Positions 13,649 through 20,346 of a stretch of DNA of 20,346 bases are shown here, one piece after another (within the stretch, counting starts at the first letter, position 1; each line of letters begins with the position of its first letter). A program made the position numbers and the translations under genes. Source of the stretch: an uncultured Clostridia bacterium (GTDB lineage Bacteria > Bacillota > Clostridia > Oscillospirales > Acutalibacteraceae). The notes beneath the pieces were generated by a model that saw only the letters and a list, made by a program, of their open reading frames with translations, was not told the origin of the DNA and did not search any database. The stretch is from positions 1-20,346 of the forward strand of contig CANQIG010000008.1 in NCBI GenBank assembly GCA_947623765.1, written 5' to 3'.

Positions 13649-14764
13649 TTAGAAATAGATGGCCTTGCCGGTCTTGGAGGACTGGTAGATGCTGTCGAGG
13701 ATGCGGGTGACGACGTACGCCTGATCCGCCGTGACGAACAGGTCGCCCTCGCCGCGCAGCGCCTTGACCCAGATCTCCGCTTCCTTCGACTTCGGGGCCG
13801 GGCCCGGGGTGAAGCCGGGAATGTAGCCCTGCACCTTCTCGCCGACCCAGGAGATCGTCGGCTGGTTCGCGACGACGTGGTTCAGGCGGACACGGCCCTC
13901 GATGGTGTCGAGGCCGCCCTTGGTGCCGCAGAGGAGCGTATAGGCCTGGTTGCTCGCGCCGGCGGCTTCCGCCATGTTGATGGCCCAGGAAGCGCGCAGG
14001 TTGATGACCGCGCCGTTCTTCATCTTGATCTGGCCGACCGCGGAGTCTTCCACGTCGTAGGTCTCGTTGTTCCAGTGGTCCGGATCGCCGCGCCAGTTGT
14101 TCTGGCCCTGATGCTCCGGATCGAGGAGACGGCCGAGCTTCTCGAAGGAAGTGCCGACGACGTAATCGACGTCATAGTTGTTCATGAGGAACAGCGTGAG
14201 GTCGAGCGCATGGGTGCCGATGTCGATCAGCGGACCGCCGCCCTGCTTGGACTTGTCCGTGAAGACGCCCCAGGTCGGAACGCCGCGGCGGCGGAGATAG
14301 GTGGCCTCGGCGTAGTAGACGTCGCCCAGCCAGCCGTCGTCCACGACCTTCTTCGCGACCTGATTCGCGAAGAAATGGCGGTACTGATAGCCGATGGTGA
14401 GCATCTTGCCGGTGCGGTCGCGGGCCTCGAGCATTTTCTTCGCGTCGGCCTCGGTCGCGGCCATCGGCTTCTCGCAGAGGACGTGCTTGCCGGCCTCGAG
14501 CGCGGCGATCGTGATCTCGCAGTGCGCGATGTTCGGGGTCAGAACATGGACCGCGTCGATCGTCGGGTCCGCGAGGAGTTCCTTATAGTCGGTGTAGACC
14601 TTCGCGTCCGGGGTGCCGTACTCTTTCGCCGCCTTCTCGGCGCGCTCGATGATGAGATCGCAGAACGCGACCATGTCGACGCCTTCCATGCCGGCCATGC
14701 CGGGGAAGTGCTTCTGGTTCGCGATGCCGCCGCAGCCGATGAAGCCGATCTTCAGGTTTGCCAT
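13649..14764 (-). CDS. Gfo/Idh/MocA-family NAD(P)-dependent oxidoreductase (371 aa)
   Basis: The N-terminal Rossmann domain has GFIGCGGIANQKHF (7-20), binding NAD(P). EKP at 98-100 (LCEKPMAATEADA) provides the catalytic lysine that is the family's hallmark. The C-terminal substrate domain has GGPLIDIGTHALD with D181 and H185. The family oxidises or reduces sugars and inositols, commonly at C1-C3. ATG 14764 has GGGAGG 9 nt upstream; an ATG 21 nt further upstream lies inside the ribosome site and was rejected. It is first in the minus-strand operon with the isomerase and glycosidase, and has its own promoter. Its target sugar is unknown. Confidence 0.92.
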   Translation of the reverse strand: MANLKIGFIGCGGIANQKHFPGMAGMEGVDMVAFCDLIIERAEKAAKEYGTPDAKVYTDYKELLADPTIDAVHVLTPNIAHCEITIAALEAGKHVLCEKPMAATEADAKKMLEARDRTGKMLTIGYQYRHFFANQVAKKVVDDGWLGDVYYAEATYLRRRGVPTWGVFTDKSKQGGGPLIDIGTHALDLTLFLMNNYDVDYVVGTSFEKLGRLLDPEHQGQNNWRGDPDHWNNETYDVEDSAVGQIKMKNGAVINLRASWAINMAEAAGASNQAYTLLCGTKGGLDTIEGRVRLNHVVANQPTISWVGEKVQGYIPGFTPGPAPKSKEAEIWVKALRGEGDLFVTADQAYVVTRILDSIYQSSKTGKAIYF

Positions 14765-14822
14765 TGGAGAATTCCTCCCATTCATTGTATTTCGCGGGTC
14801 ATACCCGTAGGTGAAGGGCGCT

Positions 14823-14868
14823 GCTTTCCGGCGCGGTCCGCGCCCAGCGGACGGTTTCGCCGGGAAAA
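14823..14868 (-). promoter_or_regulatory. Structured 5' leader of the Gfo/Idh/MocA operon
   Basis: The ~120-nt leader folds into a long stem: GCTTTCCGGCG (14823-14833) with CGCCGGGAAAAGC (14858-14868 and neighbouring bases), enclosing GTCCGC (14836-14841) and GCGGAC (14847-14852). No known riboswitch consensus is recognised. Confidence 0.5.
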
Positions 14869-14889
14869 GCCCCTAAATCCCTTGTACAC

Positions 14890-14918
14890 ATTTTAGCGCA
14901 AAAATCCGGAAAAGTAAA
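14890..14918 (-). promoter_or_regulatory. Promoter of the Gfo/Idh/MocA-isomerase-glycosidase operon
   Basis: TTTACT (14918-14913), 17-nt spacer, TAAAAT (14895-14890). Predicted start near 14883, giving a leader of about 120 nt. Confidence 0.65.
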
Positions 14919-14960
14919 GACCTTTTTGTAAAAAGTCTGCAGATTCCGGAAGCCGGGATA

Positions 14961-14995
14961 CAAAATACGGGACGCCGGCGTTCGGCGTCCCGTAT
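14961..14995 (-). terminator. Rho-independent terminator of the O-acylation operon
   Basis: A perfect 13-bp stem (14965-14977 with 14983-14995), 5-nt loop, followed on the minus strand by TTTTG. It lies 10 nt after the DHHW gene stop. Confidence 0.85.
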
Positions 14996-15004
14996 GCAGC
15001 GCGC

Positions 15005-16258
15005 TTACGGCGCAAGCACCTCGGAGAGGGAGCGGTCCGTGAAGAACGTGTTGGCGTTGTAGAGGAAAAGCACGTCCGTGACGGACTCGCGCCGGAGCAC
15101 GTCGTCGGCCGAGGCGTAGTAATAGCGCGGGTCGATGAGGATGATCCGGTCGAAATAGGGGTAGAGGAACTGCACGAAGCAGTTCGCGTAGGAATCCTTG
15201 AAGAGCAGGAGCGTGCGGCCCGTCCCGGCGGTCGTCGTGATGTCCGTGCGCGGCGCGTTGCCGCCGAGGAACACCGCGTACTTGTCGTTCCCGGAAAGGC
15301 TCGCGTCGTCGTAGAGCGTGGCGAGCCGTGCGGGGTCGCCCTCGTCGGCGCGGTAGAAGAGAACGTCGGTCCTCGGCACGGCGATCTCGATGACGTCGAG
15401 CGTGTCGTGGCAGCCGCTCTTTGCGGCCAGCGTGCCCTCGAAATCGGCGCTGACCGCGTAGGTGTCATAGCCCATCGCCGCGCCGTCGATCCCGAGCGCG
15501 GGCGCGATGGCTTCAAAGGCGATCCGCGCGCCGTAGGTCGTCCAGTGGTGGTCGGTCTTGTAATAGAGCGGTTCGCCGCTGTGGGCGAGGAGCGCCGGGG
15601 AGACGTCGAGGAACTGCACGCCCTCGAGTCCCGAGGCGAACGCGGAGATGTCCGCGAGCTGGTCGCGCAGGGGGACGTTTTCCGGCAGGCGGTCGGTGAG
15701 GATCGCCGCGGCGTTCGGCACGACCGCCATGGAGACCGAAAGCTCCGGGTGACGCGCGGCGAACGCGTTGATTGCATCGCGGCTCTTTTCGAGCGCGGCC
15801 GTGTCCGGCGCGGCGGGCGGCTCCATCAGATAACCGTCGCGGCAGAGGAGGACGCCGTTCGCCTCCTTCGCGCCGAGGAGCCGCCGGAACGCGAGATCGA
15901 GCGTGATCCAGCGGTCGCGGCCCGCGAACTGCTCGGCGGCGTACGAGTTCCAGTCGTTGAAATAGGAGCCGTTCAGCAGGGAGGAGACGGAAAACACCGG
16001 GAACTGCTTTAATCGACGGTTCTCGGCGGGCGAGAAGTCGCGGTCCGGGAGCGCGAGGCTCACGGCGGCGAGCGTCAGGATCGCCGCGAGGAAGAACGCG
16101 CCGGTCCAGACGCTCTGGCGCTGCAGCGCGCGCAGGCGGGCCTGCTTGCGCGTCTCCCGCGCGTCGCGGACCGGGCGGGGCTGGGGTCTCGGCGCGGCGG
16201 GGGCCGGGGCGTTCCGCACGGAGGGGGCTGCCCTTCGGGGTCTGTTCGGTTGTTCCAC
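15005..16258 (-). CDS. DHHW-family, AlgJ/AlgX-like cell-surface protein (417 aa)
   Basis: A cytoplasmic Pro/Arg-rich N-terminus (about 1-48) is followed by a membrane segment (51-70, TGAFFLAAILTLAAVSLAL) and an outside domain. This carries the DHHW motif at 236-239 (YKTDHHWTTYGA) and a serine in KDSY (D355, S356), consistent with the SGNH-type esterase/acetyltransferase core of AlgJ and AlgX. Those proteins hand acetyl groups from an MBOAT protein onto a secreted polysaccharide. GTG 16258 has AAGGAGG 9 nt upstream, 16 nt after the MBOAT stop. It is the last gene of the operon. The polymer is unknown. Firm on family, less so on exact chemistry. Confidence 0.88.
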   Translation of the reverse strand: MEQPNRPRRAAPSVRNAPAPAAPRPQPRPVRDARETRKQARLRALQRQSVWTGAFFLAAILTLAAVSLALPDRDFSPAENRRLKQFPVFSVSSLLNGSYFNDWNSYAAEQFAGRDRWITLDLAFRRLLGAKEANGVLLCRDGYLMEPPAAPDTAALEKSRDAINAFAARHPELSVSMAVVPNAAAILTDRLPENVPLRDQLADISAFASGLEGVQFLDVSPALLAHSGEPLYYKTDHHWTTYGARIAFEAIAPALGIDGAAMGYDTYAVSADFEGTLAAKSGCHDTLDVIEIAVPRTDVLFYRADEGDPARLATLYDDASLSGNDKYAVFLGGNAPRTDITTTAGTGRTLLLFKDSYANCFVQFLYPYFDRIILIDPRYYYASADDVLRRESVTDVLFLYNANTFFTDRSLSEVLAP

Positions 16259-16274
16259 GGGGGGTCCCCTCCTT

Positions 16275-17678
16275 TCAGAACTGTGCGTACAGGAACGAGG
16301 AATAGGTGTCGTTCATCATGCCCGCGACGCAGAGCAGGAGCAGCGCCGCAAAGTAGAAGATCGAAAGAAGCGTCCACGGCTGGCCCCGGCGGGCGAGCTC
16401 GCGCCCGAGGCGCGCGCCGACGGGCAGCGCGGCGGCAGCGCCGAGCAGCAGCGGGCGAAGCGCGCCGAGCGCGTAGTAGGCGGCGGCACCGTCCGCAACG
16501 CCGCCGAGGAAGAACATCCGGGAGAGGCGCGTGAACGCCTCCGCGGGCGTCGCGGAGAAGAAGAACACCCAGCCGATGACGACGAGCAGGAAGGTCAAAA
16601 CGACGCGCACGGCGTTCGGGATCGTTTCGAGCACGCCCTTGAGGACGAGTTTTTCGAGCACGACGAGCAGGCCGTGGTAGATCCCCCAGAGCAGGAAGGT
16701 CAGGCCCGCGCCGTGCCAGAGGCCCGTCAGGAGCCAGACGGCCATGAGGTTCAGGAAAATGCGGAACGGATGCACGCGGCTGCCGCCGAGCGGGATGTAG
16801 ACGTACTCCCGGAACCACGCGCCGAGCGTGATGTGCCAGCGCCGCCAGAATTCGGAGACGCTGCGGGAGAGGTACGGGTAGTCGAAGTTCTTCGGGAGCT
16901 GGAACCCGAACATCCCCGCGAGGCCGACCGCCATGTCCGAGTAGCCGCTGAAATCAAAGTAGAGCATCAGCGCATAGGAGAGCGCGCAGAGCCACGCGAA
17001 AGCGGCGGTGAGGCTCTCCGGCGGGAGCGCGGAGAGCGCGTAGAACGTCGTGCCGAGCGTGTTCGCGAGGAGGATCTTTTTCGAGAGGCCGATGAGGAAG
17101 CAGCGCGCGCCCGCGCCGAACCGCCGCCACGAGAAGGGATGGTGCGCGAACTGCGCTTCCATCTCCGGGTAGGGGACGATCGGGCCGGAGGCGAGCTTCG
17201 GGAAGAACGTGACGTAGAGGGAGAACGTGAGCGGGTCCTTCGAGCCGTCGGTCCTGCCGCGGCGGATGTCCGCGAGATAGGAGATCAGCGAGAAGGTGAA
17301 GAACGAGAGCCCGACGGGGAGCGGCAGCTCCCGCGCGGCGAACGACGTGCCGAAGACCGCGTTGACCGTCTCCAGCACGAACCCGGCGTATTTCCAATAG
17401 CCGAGGAGCGCGAGGTCCGCGAGGACGGACGTCGCGAAGACCGCGCCGCTAAGGACCTTTTTCCCGGAATCGCGCAGGGCGGCGAGCTCCCGGCCCGCCG
17501 CGTAGTTGAACGCGAGCGCGCAGAGCATCAGCACGAGGTATTCCGGCGTGCCCCACGCGAAAAACAGCAGGCTGCAAAGGAGCAGCAGAACGTTCGAGAA
17601 TCTTCCCGGGGTCAGGATGTAGAGCAGCAGACAGACCGGCAGAAAGCCAAACACGAAAAAGAGATCGCCAAACGCCAC
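16275..17678 (-). CDS. MBOAT-family membrane-bound O-acyltransferase, AlgI/DltB-like (467 aa)
   Basis: A polytopic membrane protein with about ten hydrophobic segments and the MBOAT signatures: FSGYSDMAVGLAGMFGF (243-259), FWRRWHITLGAWFREYVYIPLGG (277-299, H282) and the catalytic histidine H322 in GLWHGAG. The family (AlgI, DltB, PatA) moves acyl groups, usually acetyl, across the membrane for esterification of extracellular polymers. GTG 17678 follows a GGAAGG site, 14 nt after the DUF4358 stop. Its downstream partner is the DHHW protein and an SGNH hydrolase is upstream. Together they are an O-acylation machine; the target (teichoic acid, peptidoglycan or capsular sugar) is not shown. Confidence 0.93.
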   Translation of the reverse strand: MAFGDLFFVFGFLPVCLLLYILTPGRFSNVLLLLCSLLFFAWGTPEYLVLMLCALAFNYAAGRELAALRDSGKKVLSGAVFATSVLADLALLGYWKYAGFVLETVNAVFGTSFAARELPLPVGLSFFTFSLISYLADIRRGRTDGSKDPLTFSLYVTFFPKLASGPIVPYPEMEAQFAHHPFSWRRFGAGARCFLIGLSKKILLANTLGTTFYALSALPPESLTAAFAWLCALSYALMLYFDFSGYSDMAVGLAGMFGFQLPKNFDYPYLSRSVSEFWRRWHITLGAWFREYVYIPLGGSRVHPFRIFLNLMAVWLLTGLWHGAGLTFLLWGIYHGLLVVLEKLVLKGVLETIPNAVRVVLTFLLVVIGWVFFFSATPAEAFTRLSRMFFLGGVADGAAAYYALGALRPLLLGAAAALPVGARLGRELARRGQPWTLLSIFYFAALLLLCVAGMMNDTYSSFLYAQF

Positions 17679-17692
17679 AGTCCTTCCCCCCC

Positions 17693-18178
17693 TTACAACG
17701 CGTTCAAAAAGGATTCGCGGACCGCCTGTTCGTTCTCGCAGACGGCAAAGAGCACGTAGACGCCGCGGATCTCCACGACGGCGTGGTCGGTGAGGAGCGC
17801 GAACTGCTCCGCGCCGTAGCCGTCGAAGCTGTCCCTCTGCGTCTGCAGGCGCGCGCGGATCGCGGCCTCCACCGTGTCGGCTTGGCTCTCGTCCGCGAGT
17901 TTCAGGACGAGCAGTTCCTTCGCGCCCATGTTGGAGGCGGGGTAATAGAGCGTCATGCCCGCGAAGTCCGACGCGGAGAGGCCGTAGAGCCTGCGGAGCA
18001 TCGTCGCGTCGCCGGGCTGCGTCTCGGAGAGGTCCAGCCGCGCGAGGGCGGCCTGCTCGACCGTCTCGAAGGGGATCTCCGGATCGGGCGTGGAGCCGAG
18101 CAGGAAAAGGATAAAAAGCACGGCAAGGGAGGCGGAGACCCAGCGCAGCGCCTCAAGAAGGATCAGTTTCGATTTCAT
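17693..18178 (-). CDS. DUF4358-family membrane-anchored protein (161 aa)
   Basis: A single N-terminal membrane segment (about 9-27, LEALRWVSASLAVLFILFLLG) leads an outside domain. The pattern ETQPGDATMLRRLYGL, YYPASNMGAKELLVLKLAD and VEAAIRARLQTQ matches DUF4358, a family of small lipoprotein-like or anchored proteins often found beside MBOAT/DHHW loci in Firmicutes. It has no known activity. ATG 18178 overlaps the SGNH gene by 26 bp, showing translational coupling; an upstream extension would overlap further and lacks a better ribosome site. The position suggests an accessory role in surface acylation. Confidence 0.8.
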   Translation of the reverse strand: MKSKLILLEALRWVSASLAVLFILFLLGSTPDPEIPFETVEQAALARLDLSETQPGDATMLRRLYGLSASDFAGMTLYYPASNMGAKELLVLKLADESQADTVEAAIRARLQTQRDSFDGYGAEQFALLTDHAVVEIRGVYVLFAVCENEQAVRESFLNAL

Positions 18179-18956
18179 GGCGCAGCGCCCCCACCACCAG
18201 ATTTTTCGCCCAGTACGGATAGAACTCGGGCCGGACATGGATGCCGTCGGTCTCCCAGTATTCCGCGAGCGCGTCGCAGATCGCGGTGTTGTCCACATAG
18301 ACCGCGCCGGCGTCGGCGCAGATCTCGCCCACGGCTTCGCTGTACGCCGGGATGTTGTACCAGCTCGTCGTGACCTCGAACGCCGGGTCCCGCGCGGGGA
18401 GGATCGAGCTGACGACGAGCGTCGCGTCCGGGAGCTTTTCGTGTAGGTCTTTGAGGACCTCGGCCATCTCTGCGGCGTATTCCTCCGCGGTGTCCCAGTA
18501 GCCGATGGAGACGTCGTTCAGGCCGTAGCAGAGGTATACATAACGCGGGCGCAGCGCGAGCAGCTCGTCCATGTGGTCGGCGATGTTGCGGATCGTATCG
18601 CCGCCGCCCGCGAACACGCGGTTCCCATCGAGAAAATCGTAATAGGAGAAGCCCACGGCGCGCGAATCCCCGAGGACGGCGTAGTCGCGAAACTCCGGCC
18701 AGATGTTGTAGTCCTCGGCGAGGAGCGCGTCGAGCTTTTCCTCCCGGGCGGCGAGCTCGCGCGCGCGCAGCGCCTCGTCCACCTCGTCCGGGGAGCGGGC
18801 GGCCATGCGGTGGAGCACGGCGAGCCCCTCCGAGGTGTCGACGGGCGTTTCTTCCGGCTGGAGGAAGACGGCCCAGATCGCCGCCGCGAACACAAGGACG
18901 CCGGCCACAGCCAGCGCCAAATAGGAGGCAAATCGACTTTTCTGCTTTTCGTTCAA
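18153..18956 (-). CDS. SGNH/GDSL-family secreted or anchored hydrolase (267 aa)
   Basis: An N-terminal membrane anchor (about 12-32, LALAVAGVLVFAAAIWAVFL) is followed by the SGNH domain: block I LGDSR (S98), GGG (117-119), GLND (145-148, N147) and DGIH (237-240, D237 and H240), all four catalytic blocks. Members are esterases or acetyl transferases of sugars and lipids. In this operon it likely removes or transfers acyl groups on the surface polymer modified by the MBOAT/DHHW pair. It uses TTG 18956 with AAGGAGG 9 nt upstream (18972-18966), under the promoter at 19030-19002, and is first in the operon. Confidence 0.88.
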   Translation of the reverse strand: MNEKQKSRFASYLALAVAGVLVFAAAIWAVFLQPEETPVDTSEGLAVLHRMAARSPDEVDEALRARELAAREEKLDALLAEDYNIWPEFRDYAVLGDSRAVGFSYYDFLDGNRVFAGGGDTIRNIADHMDELLALRPRYVYLCYGLNDVSIGYWDTAEEYAAEMAEVLKDLHEKLPDATLVVSSILPARDPAFEVTTSWYNIPAYSEAVGEICADAGAVYVDNTAICDALAEYWETDGIHVRPEFYPYWAKNLVVGALRHEIETDPS

Positions 18957-19001
18957 GGCGGTCCGCCTCCTTCTTCCGGTTTACATATCTTTCTCGGTAC
19001 T

Positions 19002-19030
19002 ATTATAAAACGGTTCGGATCGAATTGCAA
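19002..19030 (-). promoter_or_regulatory. Promoter of the O-acylation operon (TTGCAA-N17-TATAAT)
   Basis: TTGCAA (19030-19025), exactly 17 nt, TATAAT (19007-19002). One of the best promoters in the window. Confidence 0.9.
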
Positions 19031-19088
19031 GGAAGTTTGGCGCATTTTGTCGACTTTTTGCGCGCGGTGAAAAAAGGGCCGCCGTTTC

Positions 19089-19117
19089 TTGCGCGGCGCG
19101 GCGATCCGTGGTACAAT
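19089..19117 (+). promoter_or_regulatory. Promoter of the rRNA methyltransferase gene
   Basis: TTGCGC (19089-19094), 17-nt spacer, TG one base before TACAAT (19112-19117; extended -10). It is divergent from the promoter at 19002-19030. Confidence 0.75.
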
Positions 19118-19147
19118 GGTCCCAACGATACGAAGGAGGCCGGTGCC

Positions 19148-20346
19148 ATGCCCGTACCCATCGAACAGCGCTGCCCGCACGCGAAGAAATGCGGCGGCTG
19201 CCAGCTGCAAAATCTCACCTACCCGGAACAGCTCGCGATGAAGCACCGCGTGTGCATCGGGCTGCTCGGCCGCTATGGCCGCGTCGCGCCCGTGCTCGGC
19301 ATGGCCGACCCGACCCATTACCGCGCGAAGGTGCAGGCCGCGTTCGGCGTGCAGCGAGGCCGCGCCGTCTGTGGCATCTACCAGAGCGCGACGCACAACA
19401 TCGTCCCCGTGGACGAGTGCCGCATCGAGGACGCCGCCTGCGACGGCGTTGTGCGGAGCGTGCGGAAGATCCTCACGGAGATGCGCCTGCCCGCGTTCGA
19501 CGAGCGGCGCGGGACCGGGCTCCTCCGCCATGTGCTCGTCCGGCGCGCGTTCGGCACCGGGGAGATGCTCGTCGTGCTCGTCACGGCTGCGCCGATCTTC
19601 CCCGCGCGGCAGAAGTTCGTCGCGAAGCTGCTCGAGGCGCACCCCGAGATCACGACCGTCGTGCAGAACGTCAACGGGAAGTTCACCCCGATGGTGCTCG
19701 GGGACGAGGAACGCGTGCTCTTTGGGCCGGGGTTTATCACGGAGACGCTCTGCGGACTGCGCTTTCGCATCTCCGCGCGGTCGTTTTTCCAGGTGAACCC
19801 CGTCCAGACCGAGGTGCTGTACCGCACGGCGCTGGACTTCGCGCATCTCACCGGGGCGGAGACCGTCGTCGACGCGTACTGCGGGACCGGGACGATCGGG
19901 CTCGCGGCGGCGGGCCGCGCGAAGGAAGTCCTCGGCGTGGAGCTGAACCCCGACGCCGTGCGCGACGCGCGGCAGAACGCGAAGGAGAACGGCATCCGGA
20001 ACGCGCGGTTCGTCTGCGGGGACTCGACCGCATTCCTCGGCGCGCTCGCGCAGGAGCGGGGCCGCTGCGACGTGCTGTTCCTCGACCCGCCGCGCGCGGG
20101 GAGCACGCCGCAGTTCCTGAAGGCCGCCGCGAAGCTCGCGCCGGAGCGGATCGTCTACATCTCCTGCAACCCGGAGACGCTCGCGCGTGACCTGAAGCTC
20201 CTCGTCGAGCGCGGCTACCGCGCGGAGAAGATCCAGCCGGTCGATATGTTCCCGTTCACGAAGCATATCGAGACGGTTGTAATGCTTTCCCACAAAAAAC
20301 CTGATAGCGTAATCAACGTAAAAGTGGAGTTTGGTGAAGGTGAGGG
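19148..20346 (+). CDS. rlmD: RlmD/RumA-family 23S rRNA (uracil-5-)-methyltransferase, 3' end beyond the window
   Basis: ATG 19148 with AAGGAGG 8 nt upstream. The protein methylates C5 of a uridine in 23S rRNA using SAM. Cysteines C9, C15, C18 and C91 (CPHAKKCGGC and VDECRIED) fit the iron-sulfur site. VVDAYCGTGTIGLAA (240-254) binds SAM, VELNPDAV follows, FLDPPRAG (311-318) and YISCNP carry catalytic C340, and HIETVV supplies the base E375. The catalytic domain is complete by about residue 380. After that the frame stays open to the window end as KKPDSVINVKVEFGEG, not part of the usual core, and the DNA becomes AT-richer (28 of 66 bases are G or C at 20281-20346). Related tails exist in Clostridia. 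RlmD versus TrmA/RlmCD specificity is uncertain. Confidence 0.9.
   Translation, partial: MPVPIEQRCPHAKKCGGCQLQNLTYPEQLAMKHRVCIGLLGRYGRVAPVLGMADPTHYRAKVQAAFGVQRGRAVCGIYQSATHNIVPVDECRIEDAACDGVVRSVRKILTEMRLPAFDERRGTGLLRHVLVRRAFGTGEMLVVLVTAAPIFPARQKFVAKLLEAHPEITTVVQNVNGKFTPMVLGDEERVLFGPGFITETLCGLRFRISARSFFQVNPVQTEVLYRTALDFAHLTGAETVVDAYCGTGTIGLAAAGRAKEVLGVELNPDAVRDARQNAKENGIRNARFVCGDSTAFLGALAQERGRCDVLFLDPPRAGSTPQFLKAAAKLAPERIVYISCNPETLARDLKLLVERGYRAEKIQPVDMFPFTKHIETVVMLSHKKPDSVINVKVEFGEGE

Overview
The window is GC-rich chromosomal DNA from a low-redundancy Firmicute, most likely a gut-type Clostridia (Oscillospiraceae or Christensenellales-like). The evidence is strong AAGGAGG ribosome binding sites, TTGACA/TATAAT-type promoters with extended -10 elements, and families typical of that group (a macro-domain/HTH fusion, DUF4358, a DHHW protein with an MBOAT acyltransferase, and split ThrE-type transporters). 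The organism assignment is inference from gene families only. The high GC content produces many long antisense open frames, which I left out.

Left edge (1-2733). The first codons of a probable LacI-type regulator run off the left edge on the minus strand. Next come a 62-residue excisionase-type HTH protein with an almost leaderless promoter, and a small unknown protein with its own promoter and terminator. A plus-strand pair follows: a macro domain fused to an HTH-like C-terminal domain, then a von Willebrand A protein. A hairpin separates the two genes of the pair, and a strong terminator closes them.

2734-5839. A non-coding stretch carries two copies of a ~167-bp tandem repeat. After it lies a minus-strand, ATGA-coupled operon: ThrE-type transporter subunit 1, subunit 2 (frameshifted here), an RluA-type pseudouridine synthase and a DUF3237 protein.

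5840-10660. Two extended -10 promoters face each other between the transporter operon and a plus-strand operon. The plus operon encodes acetolactate synthase large and small subunits (ilvB, ilvN), an aldo/keto-reductase-like TIM barrel, a HAD phosphatase and a sugar-isomerase-type TIM barrel. It ends at a bidirectional terminator.

10660-14920. A minus-strand carbohydrate operon runs Gfo/Idh/MocA oxidoreductase, sugar isomerase-type TIM barrel, then a GH35-like glycosidase. Hairpins separate the genes, and a 47-bp tandem hairpin repeat lies before the glycosidase. This set fits uptake and breakdown of a glycoside, perhaps by an oxidation-first route (inference).

14960-19030. A minus-strand operon for extracellular polymer O-acylation encodes an SGNH hydrolase, a DUF4358 protein, an MBOAT acyltransferase and a DHHW protein. 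It has a near-consensus promoter and a terminator.

19089-20346. A divergent promoter drives an RlmD/RumA-type 23S rRNA uracil methyltransferase that runs off the right edge. Just after its catalytic core the base composition falls sharply and the protein continues in a non-core tail. This is the position used as an insertion site by some integrative elements, so the window may end at a mobile-element junction.
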